Source: Phycisphaeraceae bacterium (GTDB taxonomy: Bacteria; Planctomycetota; Phycisphaerae; Phycisphaerales; UBA1924). From it: a DNA stretch of 64,000 bases. Shown one piece after another: positions 40,405 through 48,451 of this stretch. The stretch lies in contig CP060234.1 of NCBI GenBank assembly GCA_023898685.1, positions 2,170,001-2,234,000 on the forward strand. Reading direction: 5' to 3'. The notes under the pieces were generated by a model, which did no database searches, was not told the origin of the DNA, and was given only the letters and a program-made list of their open reading frames with translations. Numbering within the stretch: the first letter of the stretch is position 1; the number at the start of each line of letters is the position of its first letter. A program made the position numbers and the translations under genes.

Positions 40405-42096
40405 GTGACCGACCCCGACCAGCCCTCCACCCCCGATACCAACGATCCTCATTACGATCGCGGCCTGACGCGCGAGGTCGAGCGCGGGTCGCTCGATCCC
40501 ACCGAGGAGGGGCTTGTCGGCGCCAGCGAGGCGGGTATCGCCCCGCCCCCGCCCCAGAGGCGGGGCCTGGGCCTCACGCCCGACGGACGGTTCCGCGTCG
40601 GGCGCCTCGCTGGGCTCACCATGACCGCGGCCATCTGGACACTTTCGTGGCCGGTCATGCTCGAGAGCTTCCTCAACTCGCTCGTGGGGCTGACGGACAC
40701 GGTCCTCGCGGCCGGGCTGGGTGTGCCCGAGGCCGACGCGATCGCGGGCGCCAGCTACATCATGTGGTTCATCGGGCTGGTCATCATGGCGGTGGGGGTG
40801 GGCGCCACGGCCCTGATCAGCCGGTCCGTGGGGGCCGGGCGTCTGGCGGTTGCGAGCGCGGTCCTGGGCCAAAGCCTGGTGCTGTCGGTGACGCTCGGGA
40901 CGGTCGTCGCCGTCGGCGTGGCTTCCAGCGCCAAGCCCGTCACCGGGCTGCTCAACATGACCGGGGAGGCCGGCTCGGCCTTTTCAACCTACATCCTCGT
41001 CATCGCGGCGGGCATCCCTTTCACCGCGATCCTCTTCACGCTCACCGCGTGCGCCCGCGGCGCGGGCGACTCACGCCGCCCGCTCTACGCGATGGTCATC
41101 CGCAACATCGTCAACATGATCGTCAGCTTCCTGCTCTCCGGGGTCGACATCACCCACACCGCGGCGGGCCCCGACGGCCCGATCGTTCATACCGTCCTCG
41201 CCAACCCCGCCCACTTCGATCTGGGCATTCTCGGCATCGCCCTGGGCACCTTCGCGGGCGACACCGTCGGCGCCGGCGTGATGGTGTGGATGGCCCTCCG
41301 CGGCACGTGGGGTATCGCCCTCTATCGCAAGCGCCTCAGGCCCCACTGGATCACCATCAAGCGCCTCGTCAACCTGGGTGTGCCCAACTTCCTCGAGACC
41401 GCGGGCATGTGGTTCGGCAACTTCCTCGTCCTTGTCATGGTCGGCGGCATCACCGTCACCGAGACCATCGGCGGCATTACGGAAGAGGGCGGTCTGCTGG
41501 GCGCCCACATGATCGCCGTTCGCATCGAGGCGATGAGCTTCCTGCTAGGTTTCGCGATGGGCGCCGCCGCCGCGACGCTCGCCGGTCAATACCTGGGCGC
41601 TGGGCGTGCCGATCTCGCCCGCAAGGCCGTCTGGCGCTGCGCCGCCGTCGCCGCGGCGGTGATGGGCTCGTTCGGCCTCGCCTTCCTGCTCATCCCGAGG
41701 ACGCTCGTGGGCCTGCTCTCCAGTCAGCCCGAGCACCTCGCGATCACGCCGACGCTACTCACTGTTTGTGGGTGGGTGCAGATCCCGTTCGCCATCGGCA
41801 TCGTCCTGCGCTCAGCCCTCCGCGGCGCGGGCGATGTCAAGGTGGTCATGGCGATCACCTGGATCTCCACCTATCTTGTTCGGCTGCCGCTCGCCTTCCT
41901 CCTGTGCGGGGCCGATCTCGTTCTTGGCGCCGGATCGGGTCACCCCTGGCTCACGATCCCCAACCCCATGCCCGACGACTTCCCCATCCACGGCATCCGC
42001 GGGCTCTGGATCGGCCTCTGCATCGACCTCGTCATTCGCGGGGTCATCTTCACGTTCCGTTTCACGCGGCGGGGATGGACCGGTCTGCGCGTCTAG
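40405..42096 (+). CDS. MATE family efflux transporter
   Basis: A 563-residue cation-coupled multidrug or metabolite exporter with twelve predicted membrane segments, preceded by an unusually long hydrophilic N-terminus of about 70 residues that is rich in Pro, Asp and Glu. The two MatE halves are visible: WPVMLESFLNSLVGLTDTVL at about 84-103, and NLGVPNFLETAGMWFGNFL in the second half, with GAGDSRRPLYAM and GAGDVKVVMA at the repeat ends. The start is the GTG at 40405, with CGGGAG upstream, rather than the open frame from 40366. No regulator is adjacent, so the substrate is undetermined. Confidence 0.92.
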   Translation: MTDPDQPSTPDTNDPHYDRGLTREVERGSLDPTEEGLVGASEAGIAPPPPQRRGLGLTPDGRFRVGRLAGLTMTAAIWTLSWPVMLESFLNSLVGLTDTVLAAGLGVPEADAIAGASYIMWFIGLVIMAVGVGATALISRSVGAGRLAVASAVLGQSLVLSVTLGTVVAVGVASSAKPVTGLLNMTGEAGSAFSTYILVIAAGIPFTAILFTLTACARGAGDSRRPLYAMVIRNIVNMIVSFLLSGVDITHTAAGPDGPIVHTVLANPAHFDLGILGIALGTFAGDTVGAGVMVWMALRGTWGIALYRKRLRPHWITIKRLVNLGVPNFLETAGMWFGNFLVLVMVGGITVTETIGGITEEGGLLGAHMIAVRIEAMSFLLGFAMGAAAATLAGQYLGAGRADLARKAVWRCAAVAAAVMGSFGLAFLLIPRTLVGLLSSQPEHLAITPTLLTVCGWVQIPFAIGIVLRSALRGAGDVKVVMAITWISTYLVRLPLAFLLCGADLVLGAGSGHPWLTIPNPMPDDFPIHGIRGLWIGLCIDLVIRGVIFTFRFTRRGWTGLRV

Positions 42097-42147
42097 CTCG
42101 ATATTCACCCAAAAAGATCTAGATATACATCTTTCCTTTTTCTAGAC

Positions 42148-42160
42148 TGGAACTATTCCA
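42148..42160. promoter_or_regulatory. Palindrome upstream of the pentahaem cytochrome gene
   Basis: TGGAA-CTA-TTCCA, a perfect 5-bp dyad with a 3-nt centre, in an AT-rich leader 55 nt before the ATG. TATACA at 42125-42130 is a possible -10. Candidate operator only. Confidence 0.35.
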
Positions 42161-42214
42161 ACCGGCCGATCGGGCCGGCGCGCCGCGGCGTGAGAGAATT
42201 GAAGGAGAAAGGGC

Positions 42215-44065
42215 ATGGGGCGTTCCAACTTGAACAGCCGTCGGGTCGCCATTGCTGCAATGGTTGGGGTCTTCGCCGCCTGGGTTGGATCCACGGCGCA
42301 CGCGCAGGCGCCGACGACCATCAACGACTTCTTCGCGCCGGGAACGCAGCCCGGAACGCTGACCACGCCCATCCAGGCGATCTCGCGCTGCAGCGGCTGC
42401 CACGGCGGCTATGACGAGATCCACGAGCCCTACCGGCCCTGGGCCGCCAGCGCGATGGGCCAGGCGATGCGCGACCCGATCTTCCGTGCTTGCCTCACGG
42501 TCGCCGAGCAGGACGTGGCGTTCGTGGGTGATGTCTGCCTCCGCTGCCACACGCCGGGTGGCTGGCTCGCGGGGCGGAGCACGCCGACCGACGGTTCGGC
42601 CCTGCTCGACATCGACTACGAGGGCATCAGCTGCAACTTCTGCCACCGCATGGTCGACCCCTGGCAGCACGGCATCAATCCGCCCGATGACGCCGACATC
42701 CTCGCCAACCTGCCCGACTTCCCGGTCATCGAGGGCAACGGGAGCTTCGTGGTCGATCCCGAGGACCGCCGCCGGGGCCCGTTCGACCTCGACAACTTCA
42801 ACAGCCACGAATGGCGGATGAGCGATTACTACCCGGATTCGTCGAACTGCGGCATGTGCCACGACGTCTCCAACCCCGCCTTCGACGCCCAGCCCGACGG
42901 CACCTATGTACTCAACGACCTCGACATGCCGCACCCCACTCAGAACAAGTACGACATGTTCCCGATCGAGCGCACCTACAGCGAGTGGACCGCGAGCGCC
43001 TTCGCCCAGGGCGCGATCGAGATGGGGGGCCGCTTCGGGGGCAACATCACGGCCGTCAGCTCTTGCCAGGATTGCCACATGCCCGACGGCACGGGGCGGG
43101 GCTGCAACCGCAGCAGCCGACCCATTCGCGACAACCTGCCGACGCACTACTTCAACGGCGGCAACACGTGGATGGTGCAGGCCGTGCGCAACCTCTACCC
43201 CGACGACAACGCGACGGGCCTGACCGACGCTTCGGTCGCCGATTCGATCGCCCGGGCCGAGCAGATGCTCCGGGCCGCATCGGACCTGGACATCTGGCAG
43301 GACGGCGGCGACGTTGTCGCCCGCGTCACGAATATGTCGGGCCACAAGCTCCCCTCGGGCTATCCGGAAGGCCGGCGTGTGTGGGTGAACGTCCGGTTCT
43401 ATGACGGCGGCGATCAGCTCCTCGGCGAGCACGGGGCCTACGACGTCGGTACGGCGACACTCGACACCGCCAGCACCACGGTCTACGAGACCAAGATCGG
43501 CGTCGACGACGTGATGGGCGGCATCACCGGCCTGCCAATCGGCCCGACCTTCCACTTCGCGGTCAACAACGTGGTCTACAAGGACAACCGCATCCCGCCG
43601 ATGGGCTTCACCAATGCGGGGTTCGAGGCAGTCCAGGCCGCCCCTGTTGGGCATCCCTACGCCGACGGCCAGTACTGGGACGACAGCATCTACCCGATTC
43701 CCGCGGGGGCCGTTCGCGCCGACGTGCGTGTCTTCTACCAGCTTTCGTCGAGGGACTACATCGAGTTCCTGCGCGATGCGAACATGACCAATGACGATGG
43801 CGATGTTCTCTACGCCCAGTGGCTCGCCACCGGCATGAGCAGCCCCGTCGAGATGGACTTCGCCACGCTTGCCCTGGTCACGCAGGGCGGGTGCAACCCC
43901 GCCGACATCGCCGAGCCCTACAACGTGCTCGACCTCCAGGACATCGGCGCCTTCATCTCGGGGTTCCTCGCCCACGATCCGATCGCCGACCTGAGCGGCG
44001 ACGGCGTGTTCGACCTCGCCGACATCAACATCTTCGTCACCAGCTTCATCGCGGGCTGCCCGTAG
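42215..44065 (+). CDS. Secreted pentahaem cytochrome c with Gly-Cys dockerin-like tail
   Basis: A 616-residue protein with signal peptide at residues 1-31 (ending STAHAQA). Five CxxCH haem sites are present: CSGCH (about 59), CLRCH (about 109), CNFCH (about 140), CGMCH (about 212) and CQDCH (about 285). Extra His residues nearby suit bis-His ligation, as in the cytochrome c554/c552 families. A beta-rich domain follows (about 350-555). The tail starts at Cys in GGCNPADIAEPY (non-canonical first loop), has an SGDG second loop and ends FIAGCP. GAAGGAGAAAGG precedes the ATG. It lies 6 kb from the other tail-bearing genes. A role in extracellular electron transfer is inference. Confidence 0.88.
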   Translation: MGRSNLNSRRVAIAAMVGVFAAWVGSTAHAQAPTTINDFFAPGTQPGTLTTPIQAISRCSGCHGGYDEIHEPYRPWAASAMGQAMRDPIFRACLTVAEQDVAFVGDVCLRCHTPGGWLAGRSTPTDGSALLDIDYEGISCNFCHRMVDPWQHGINPPDDADILANLPDFPVIEGNGSFVVDPEDRRRGPFDLDNFNSHEWRMSDYYPDSSNCGMCHDVSNPAFDAQPDGTYVLNDLDMPHPTQNKYDMFPIERTYSEWTASAFAQGAIEMGGRFGGNITAVSSCQDCHMPDGTGRGCNRSSRPIRDNLPTHYFNGGNTWMVQAVRNLYPDDNATGLTDASVADSIARAEQMLRAASDLDIWQDGGDVVARVTNMSGHKLPSGYPEGRRVWVNVRFYDGGDQLLGEHGAYDVGTATLDTASTTVYETKIGVDDVMGGITGLPIGPTFHFAVNNVVYKDNRIPPMGFTNAGFEAVQAAPVGHPYADGQYWDDSIYPIPAGAVRADVRVFYQLSSRDYIEFLRDANMTNDDGDVLYAQWLATGMSSPVEMDFATLALVTQGGCNPADIAEPYNVLDLQDIGAFISGFLAHDPIADLSGDGVFDLADINIFVTSFIAGCP

Positions 44066-44110
44066 TTGCCAACCACGACCCGGGTGGGTAGGCCGGGTCG
44101 ATCAGCGAAG

Positions 44111-44140
44111 CACGGCCGGGCTGACCCGGTCGTGTTTTTT
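44111..44140 (+). terminator. Rho-independent terminator after the pentahaem cytochrome gene
   Basis: CACGGCCGGG / CCCGGTCGTG stem (one G-T pair) with a CTGA loop and a run of T's. Confidence 0.85.
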
Positions 44141-44278
44141 GTTTGAGCGTCGTGGCGCGGCGTCGGCGTCGAACATGCTCAACGCACCGCTCTCTTGGTG
44201 CCAGCGCGAAGCACGATGGAAGTATGCATCGAGGGCGACAATCGTCCCGCTGAGAACGAGTTGGACGTCGAGCAAGAA

Positions 44279-44365
44279 TCAGAGCATGGAACGCAACCGA
44301 CACGGCTCGACTATGCCGGGAGGTCCGGGCAAACAGAATCGTGTCGGTTGCGCTCCACGCTCTGA
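44279..44365. repeat. Long imperfect inverted repeat
   Basis: Arms of 26 nt (44279-44304 and 44340-44365) with two mismatches around a 35-nt loop. The core is CGCAACCGACACG. There is no T-tract, so a mobile palindromic element or structured RNA is more likely than a terminator. The remaining parts of the 396-bp gap 44066-44461 show no gene. Confidence 0.7.
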
Positions 44366-44461
44366 CAATGCAAGGCCCGCATGCGCGGAACGGAAGCCGG
44401 GGCCGCCGTTGCTCGCGCTTCGGGCTCGAATGAGGATTGATGCGGGTCGTGCAACTCCGCT

Positions 44462-45325
44462 TCACACCAGGTGCAGCGCGAAGAAGATCGCCGTGAACAC
44501 CAGGTCGGCAAAGATGATGGCCACCACGCACTGCACCACCGTGCTCGTCGTCGCGTTGCCGACGCCCGCGGCGCCGCCGGTCACCTTCAGCCCGTTGTAG
44601 CAGGCGATCAGCCCGATCAGCAGCCCGAACACGCCGCCCTTGCTGAACCCGGAGAGCACGTCGGCCAGCTTCACCTGGTCGACCATGTTCGACACATAGG
44701 TCGAGTAGGGGATGCTCAGCAGCGTCACCGAGATGACGATCGAGCACAGCACCGCCACGCCGCTCGCGATCACCCCCAGCGCGGTCATGCTCAGGGTCGA
44801 CGCGAGCACCCGCGGCACGACCAGGAACCGCACGGGATTGAGCGCGTGAGCCTCCAGCGCCTCGATCTCCTCGCTCACGACCATCGTCCCGATCTCGGCC
44901 GCGATCGAGGCTCCCGCGAACCCGGTCAACACGATCGCCCCGATCAGCGGGCCCAGCTCGCGGAACACCGCGACGCCGATGATATTGGCCACCAGGTCGC
45001 GTCGCCCGAAGTCGTCCAGGGGGGGCGCGAGCTGCAACGCCAAGATCAACCCCACGACCCCGGACACCAGCGAGACGATGAAGATCGATCGGACCCCGAC
45101 GCGCACGATCTGCGACACCAGCGCATGGCGCCCGAATCGCACGCGCTTGGTGGTCAGCGCCCGCCACACCCAGACGAACGCGTCCCAGCACAGGTAGGTC
45201 GCCCCGCCCACCTGCTCGAGCAGGGCGAGCGTCTTGCGGCCGATCACCGCCAGGATCGGGATGATCAGCCAGCCGTGCGTCGGGATCCGCCGCTCGGATG
45301 AAGGGATGGAAGGCTCGTCGGCCAT
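44462..45325 (-). CDS. mlaE: MlaE/YrbE-type lipid ABC transporter permease
   Basis: An inner-membrane permease of a phospholipid transport system. It has 287 residues and five to six membrane segments. Family blocks include GLILALQLAPPLDDFG, FRELGPLIGAIVLTGFAGAS, EIGTMVVSEEIEALEAHALN and PRVLASTLSMTALGV. It lacks adjacent mlaF and mlaD genes. Instead it follows a STAS protein and an RsbW-like kinase in a four-gene operon, 20 nt after the STAS stop (11 nt if a GTG at 45334 is used). In proteobacteria the STAS protein MlaB binds the MlaF ATPase, so the neighbouring STAS gene may serve here. The ATG at 45325 is chosen; the GTG would add three residues. Confidence 0.88.
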   Translation of the reverse strand: MADEPSIPSSERRIPTHGWLIIPILAVIGRKTLALLEQVGGATYLCWDAFVWVWRALTTKRVRFGRHALVSQIVRVGVRSIFIVSLVSGVVGLILALQLAPPLDDFGRRDLVANIIGVAVFRELGPLIGAIVLTGFAGASIAAEIGTMVVSEEIEALEAHALNPVRFLVVPRVLASTLSMTALGVIASGVAVLCSIVISVTLLSIPYSTYVSNMVDQVKLADVLSGFSKGGVFGLLIGLIACYNGLKVTGGAAGVGNATTSTVVQCVVAIIFADLVFTAIFFALHLV

Positions 45326-45345
45326 GCGGCCCACAGGTTACACGA

Positions 45346-45684
45346 TCACGATCCCACGATGTCGTCCACCGTCGGCACGATGATGAAGAACTGGTCCAGC
45401 CGGGCGATGTCGAAGATCGCGCGCACCCGGTCGTTCATCCCGCAGAGGATCATCTCGGTCTTGTGTCCCTTGGCCGTCCGCATGCATTCCACCAGCGTCG
45501 CCAGGCCGGAGCTGTCCATATACCCGACCTTGGCCAGGTTCACCACCAGTCTCGGGGGTCTCTGGTCGTTCACCCCGCGCAGCGCCGAGCGAAGCTCGGG
45601 CGACCGGTGCATGTCGATGTCGCCCTCGGGCGTCACGACGATCCCACCGGCCGCGTTGGCGATCCCGATTTCCTGCTCGCTCAT
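45346..45684 (-). CDS. STAS-domain protein (anti-sigma factor antagonist / MlaB-like)
   Basis: A 112-residue single STAS domain. VTPEGDIDMHRSPELRSALR is the N-terminal strand-helix. YMDSSGLATLVECMRTAKG carries the Ser that an RsbW-type kinase phosphorylates in RsbV or SpoIIAA. Its start overlaps the stop of the upstream kinase gene by 4 nt (ATGA), so the two are made together and are probable partners. It could be an RsbV-like switch or an MlaB-like regulator of the downstream permease; the sequence alone does not decide. Confidence 0.88.
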   Translation of the reverse strand: MSEQEIGIANAAGGIVVTPEGDIDMHRSPELRSALRGVNDQRPPRLVVNLAKVGYMDSSGLATLVECMRTAKGHKTEMILCGMNDRVRAIFDIARLDQFFIIVPTVDDIVGS

Positions 45685-46178
45685 GCCGACCCTTCCCCGT
45701 CACGCCCCAGCGTCACGCTGCACGTCCGCCCGGGGCCGTCACGCCGCGGGGCGTGCTTGACCATCGACAGACGCATCCCCTTGTCCTTCCGCTTCGCGTA
45801 CACCACGTCGTCCATGACCTCGCGGATGATGTGCACCCCGAGCCCGCCCGGGCGGACGTCGTCGAGCTCTCGGCCCTTGAGGGCGTTGGGCTCCACCTGG
45901 CGCGCCTCGTCCTCGATTACGAGCCGAATCCCCGAGGGTCGTCCCGATTCATCGCGTCCCGCGGGCCACACGCTGATCCAGATTGGCCGATCCGCCGCCC
46001 GGTCATACCCATGCCGGATGATGTTGCACAGCGCCTCGTCCACCGCGAGCGCGATCTTCGAGCATTGCAGGTCGTCGAACCCCAGCCGCCTCGCCACCGA
46101 GCCCACCAGCTCCCGCGCCCCGCTCAGGTAGATCGGGTCGCTCACCAGCTCGATGTGGATGTGGGGGCGCTCATCCAT
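45681..46178 (-). CDS. RsbW-like serine kinase / anti-sigma factor (HATPase_c)
   Basis: A 165-residue GHKL ATPase. The N box is ALAVDEALCNIIRHGYD (conserved Glu and Asn), and the G1 box is RPGGLGVHIIREVMDDV. This is the set typical of RsbW/SpoIIAB kinases that phosphorylate STAS proteins. A GTG at 46184 would add two residues. No sigma-B-type gene is nearby, so the partner sigma factor, if any, is elsewhere. Operon order is HEAT lipoprotein, this kinase, STAS protein, MlaE permease. Confidence 0.88.
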   Translation of the reverse strand: MDERPHIHIELVSDPIYLSGARELVGSVARRLGFDDLQCSKIALAVDEALCNIIRHGYDRAADRPIWISVWPAGRDESGRPSGIRLVIEDEARQVEPNALKGRELDDVRPGGLGVHIIREVMDDVVYAKRKDKGMRLSMVKHAPRRDGPGRTCSVTLGRDGEGSA

Positions 46179-46192
46179 AGACACAGGCCCGC

Positions 46193-46552
46193 TCAGTCCG
46201 CCGCCGACCGGCCGTCGTCGCGCGACTCCCCCGCAGCGTACCAGTCACGCCAGCGTTCGACCGCTTCCGACCGCTCCCACCGCGGAGCCGCGTAATCATA
46301 CCCGAACGTTTCCCCCGTGATCCGCTGCAACGACCGGATCGCCAGCAGCCGGGCCCCCGGATCCGTGCTCTCCAGTTGCCGGATCAGCTCGGGGATCGCC
46401 GCCTCGTCGCGTGCATCGCCCGCGTCTGCGATCGCCGCCAGCCGCATCGTCGGGTCGGGCGAGTCGAACCCTTCCGGGATCGGCGGGATGCAACCCGGGC
46501 AGGCCGACATCGACGCCACCAGCCATGCGGCGTACGCTCCCCGTTTCCACAC
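46193..46552 (-). CDS. Putative HEAT-repeat lipoprotein
   Basis: A 119-residue protein if started at the GTG at 46552. Its N-terminus MWKRGAYAAWLVASMSAC looks like a lipoprotein signal with Cys18 as the acceptor. An ATG at 46510 would remove the signal. HEAT-like helices are DPTMRLAAIADAGDARDEAA and IPELIRQLESTDPGARLLAI. The C-terminus has WERSEAVERWRDWYAAG, a block often found at the end of small planctomycete HEAT proteins. It lies divergent from guaA with only about 36 bp between starts, and 14 nt before the RsbW-like gene, so it probably heads that operon. Part of a longer open frame continues antisense to guaA, which I regard as spurious. Confidence 0.7.
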   Translation of the reverse strand: MWKRGAYAAWLVASMSACPGCIPPIPEGFDSPDPTMRLAAIADAGDARDEAAIPELIRQLESTDPGARLLAIRSLQRITGETFGYDYAAPRWERSEAVERWRDWYAAGESRDDGRSAAD

Positions 46553-46588
46553 GGAGAAAGCCGGCCCTCGGGCCCGCCTCCGGGAAAG

Positions 46589-48175
46589 ATGAGCATGGCA
46601 GAACGTGAGCAAGGCGCACTCCGGGGGGACCACCCGCACGACGAGGTCGTCCCCATCCTCGATTTCGGCTCCCAGACAGCCCAGCTTATCGCACGCCGGG
46701 CCCGCGAGGCGGGCGTCTACGCGGTCCTCGTCCATCCGGGCATATCGGCCGAAGAACTGGCCGCCATGCAGCCGCGGGGCATCATCCTGTCCGGGGGTCC
46801 CTCCAGCGTCTATGACGACGGCGCCCCGACGTGCGATCCCGCCATCTTCAAGCTGGACCTCCCGGTCCTTGGCATCTGCTACGGCATGCAGCTTGCCTGT
46901 CATCTCCTTGGGGCCACGGTCGAGCGCGCCCGGCACCGCGAGTTCGGGCGGGCGTCGCTCCAGGTCCAGGGCGGCTCGCTCTTTCTCGGCGTCCCGGCCC
47001 AGACCACGGTCTGGATGTCGCACGGCGACCAGATCTCGGGCCTCGCCGGCGCGGGCCTCGAGCCCGCTGCTTCCACCGAAACCTGCCCCTACGCCGCCGT
47101 CCGAACCCCCGACAACCGTTTCACCGGCGTGCAGTTCCACCCCGAGGTGACCCACACGCCGCACGGCTCGGACATCCTCCGCAACTTCCTCTACGAGATC
47201 TGCAAGTGCCGGGGCGGCTGGCGGATGACCAACTTCGCCGACTATCAGGCCCAGCGCATCCGGGAGGCGGTGGGGGCGCAGCGGGTCATCTGCGGGCTCT
47301 CGGGCGGCGTTGATTCCTCCGTCGTCGCCGCGCTGATCCACAAGGCCATCGGCGACCAGCTCACCTGCGTCTTCGTCGACAACGGGCTGCTCCGCAAGCA
47401 CGAGCGTGAGCTCGTCGAGACGACGTTCCGCGACAACTTCCACATCGACCTCCGCGTGGCCGACGCCGCCGACCAGTTCCTCGCCGACCTCGCCGGTGTC
47501 GAGGACCCCCAGGAGAAGCGGCGCCGCATCGGCCATCGCTTCATCGAGGTCTTCAAGGAGACCGCCGCCGAACTGGAAGGCGCCCACTTCCTCGCCCAGG
47601 GCACGCTCTATCCCGACGTCATCGAGTCGGGGCACGGACACGCCGGCATCTCCGCCAACATCAAGCTCCACCACAACGTGGGCGGCCTGCCCGAGGAGTT
47701 GGGCTTCCGGCTCATCGAGCCCCTCCGCGACCTCTTCAAGGATGAGGTCCGCAAACTGGGCGAGGTCCTGGGCGTGCCCGACCAGATCGTCTGGCGCCAC
47801 CCCTTCCCGGGCCCGGGCCTCGCCGTCCGCGTCCTGGGCGAGATCACCAGGGAAAAGCTCGACGTCCTCCGCGACTGCGACGAGATCCTGCTCGAGGAGA
47901 TCGTCGCCGCCGAGCTCTACCGCAAGACCAGCCAGGTCTTCGCGGTGCTGCTGCCCATCCAGTCGGTTGGCGTCATGGGAGACGGACGGACCTACGAGCG
48001 TGTCGTCGCCATCCGCGCCGTCGAATCCCAGGACTTCATGACCGCCGACTGGGCCCGCATCCCCTTCGATGTGCTGGCCCGCATCTCCAACCGCATCATC
48101 AACGAAGTCCGGGGCGTGAATCGGGTGGTCTACGATATATCGAGCAAGCCACCGGCGACGATCGAGTGGGAGTGA
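46589..48175 (+). CDS. guaA: GMP synthase (glutamine-hydrolysing)
   Basis: Converts XMP to GMP. The N-terminal class I amidotransferase has Cys97 in GICYGMQL and His/Glu in QFHPEVTHT. The ATP-pyrophosphatase domain has the PP-loop GLSGGVDSSV at about residue 235. The C-terminal dimerisation domain (about 410-528) has HPFPGPGLAVRVLGE and ends KPPATIEWE, the invariant family terminus. The 528-residue length is normal. The start is the ATG at 46589 (or 46595). Confidence 0.97.
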   Translation: MSMAEREQGALRGDHPHDEVVPILDFGSQTAQLIARRAREAGVYAVLVHPGISAEELAAMQPRGIILSGGPSSVYDDGAPTCDPAIFKLDLPVLGICYGMQLACHLLGATVERARHREFGRASLQVQGGSLFLGVPAQTTVWMSHGDQISGLAGAGLEPAASTETCPYAAVRTPDNRFTGVQFHPEVTHTPHGSDILRNFLYEICKCRGGWRMTNFADYQAQRIREAVGAQRVICGLSGGVDSSVVAALIHKAIGDQLTCVFVDNGLLRKHERELVETTFRDNFHIDLRVADAADQFLADLAGVEDPQEKRRRIGHRFIEVFKETAAELEGAHFLAQGTLYPDVIESGHGHAGISANIKLHHNVGGLPEELGFRLIEPLRDLFKDEVRKLGEVLGVPDQIVWRHPFPGPGLAVRVLGEITREKLDVLRDCDEILLEEIVAAELYRKTSQVFAVLLPIQSVGVMGDGRTYERVVAIRAVESQDFMTADWARIPFDVLARISNRIINEVRGVNRVVYDISSKPPATIEWE

Positions 48176-48181
48176 AGGCGC

Positions 48182-48421
48182 ATGGCGAAGGTAACGGTGC
48201 GGTGCGCTCGATGCCGAGGGACAGGCACAAGGGACCGGGACGGTCGCGATCCGCCCTGCCCAGTTTGCAACGGCATCGGCACGGTCTTTGTATCCGAACC
48301 CTACATCACTTGTGGACGCTGCCAAGGCGATGGCACGCGGGATCGAGATGGGCGCGATCCTGTGTGTCCGACCTGCTCTGGTACGGGCGTCGTATTCGCC
48401 GGGAGCATTCGAGAGTATTGA
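48182..48421 (+). CDS. Small DnaJ-type zinc-finger protein
   Basis: A 79-residue protein made almost wholly of four CxxCxGxG units: CARCRGTG, CPVCNGIG, CGRCQGDG and CPTCSGTG. This is the pattern of the DnaJ central zinc domain, binding two zincs. The two halves are near duplicates, sharing TRDRDGRDP. No J domain is present. It starts 6 nt after the guaA stop and is likely co-transcribed with guaA. Function is unknown; such free-standing fingers may act as thiol or protein-binding modules. Confidence 0.82.
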   Translation: MAKVTVRCARCRGTGTRDRDGRDPPCPVCNGIGTVFVSEPYITCGRCQGDGTRDRDGRDPVCPTCSGTGVVFAGSIREY

Positions 48422-48451
48422 CTGTGCCGCGAGCTCGCTGGTGGCGGGCCG

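Noticed and set aside
42097..42135. Terminator between the MATE gene and the cytochrome gene
   Set aside because: The AAAGAT/ATCTTT dyad is only 6 bp, AT-only and with a 10-nt loop, so it is too weak. The stretch is better read as part of an AT-rich promoter region.
16516..44065. The Gly-Cys tail as a rhombosortase or sortase-type sorting signal processed by the rhomboid at 37621
   Set aside because: The tails have no C-terminal transmembrane helix or basic cluster, and no LPXTG or GlyGly-CTERM features. The rhomboid sits in an unrelated operon.
46193..48325. A 710-codon minus-strand frame covering guaA
   Set aside because: Only its last 105-119 codons, outside guaA, show HEAT-like sequence. 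The rest is the antisense of a conserved GMP synthase.
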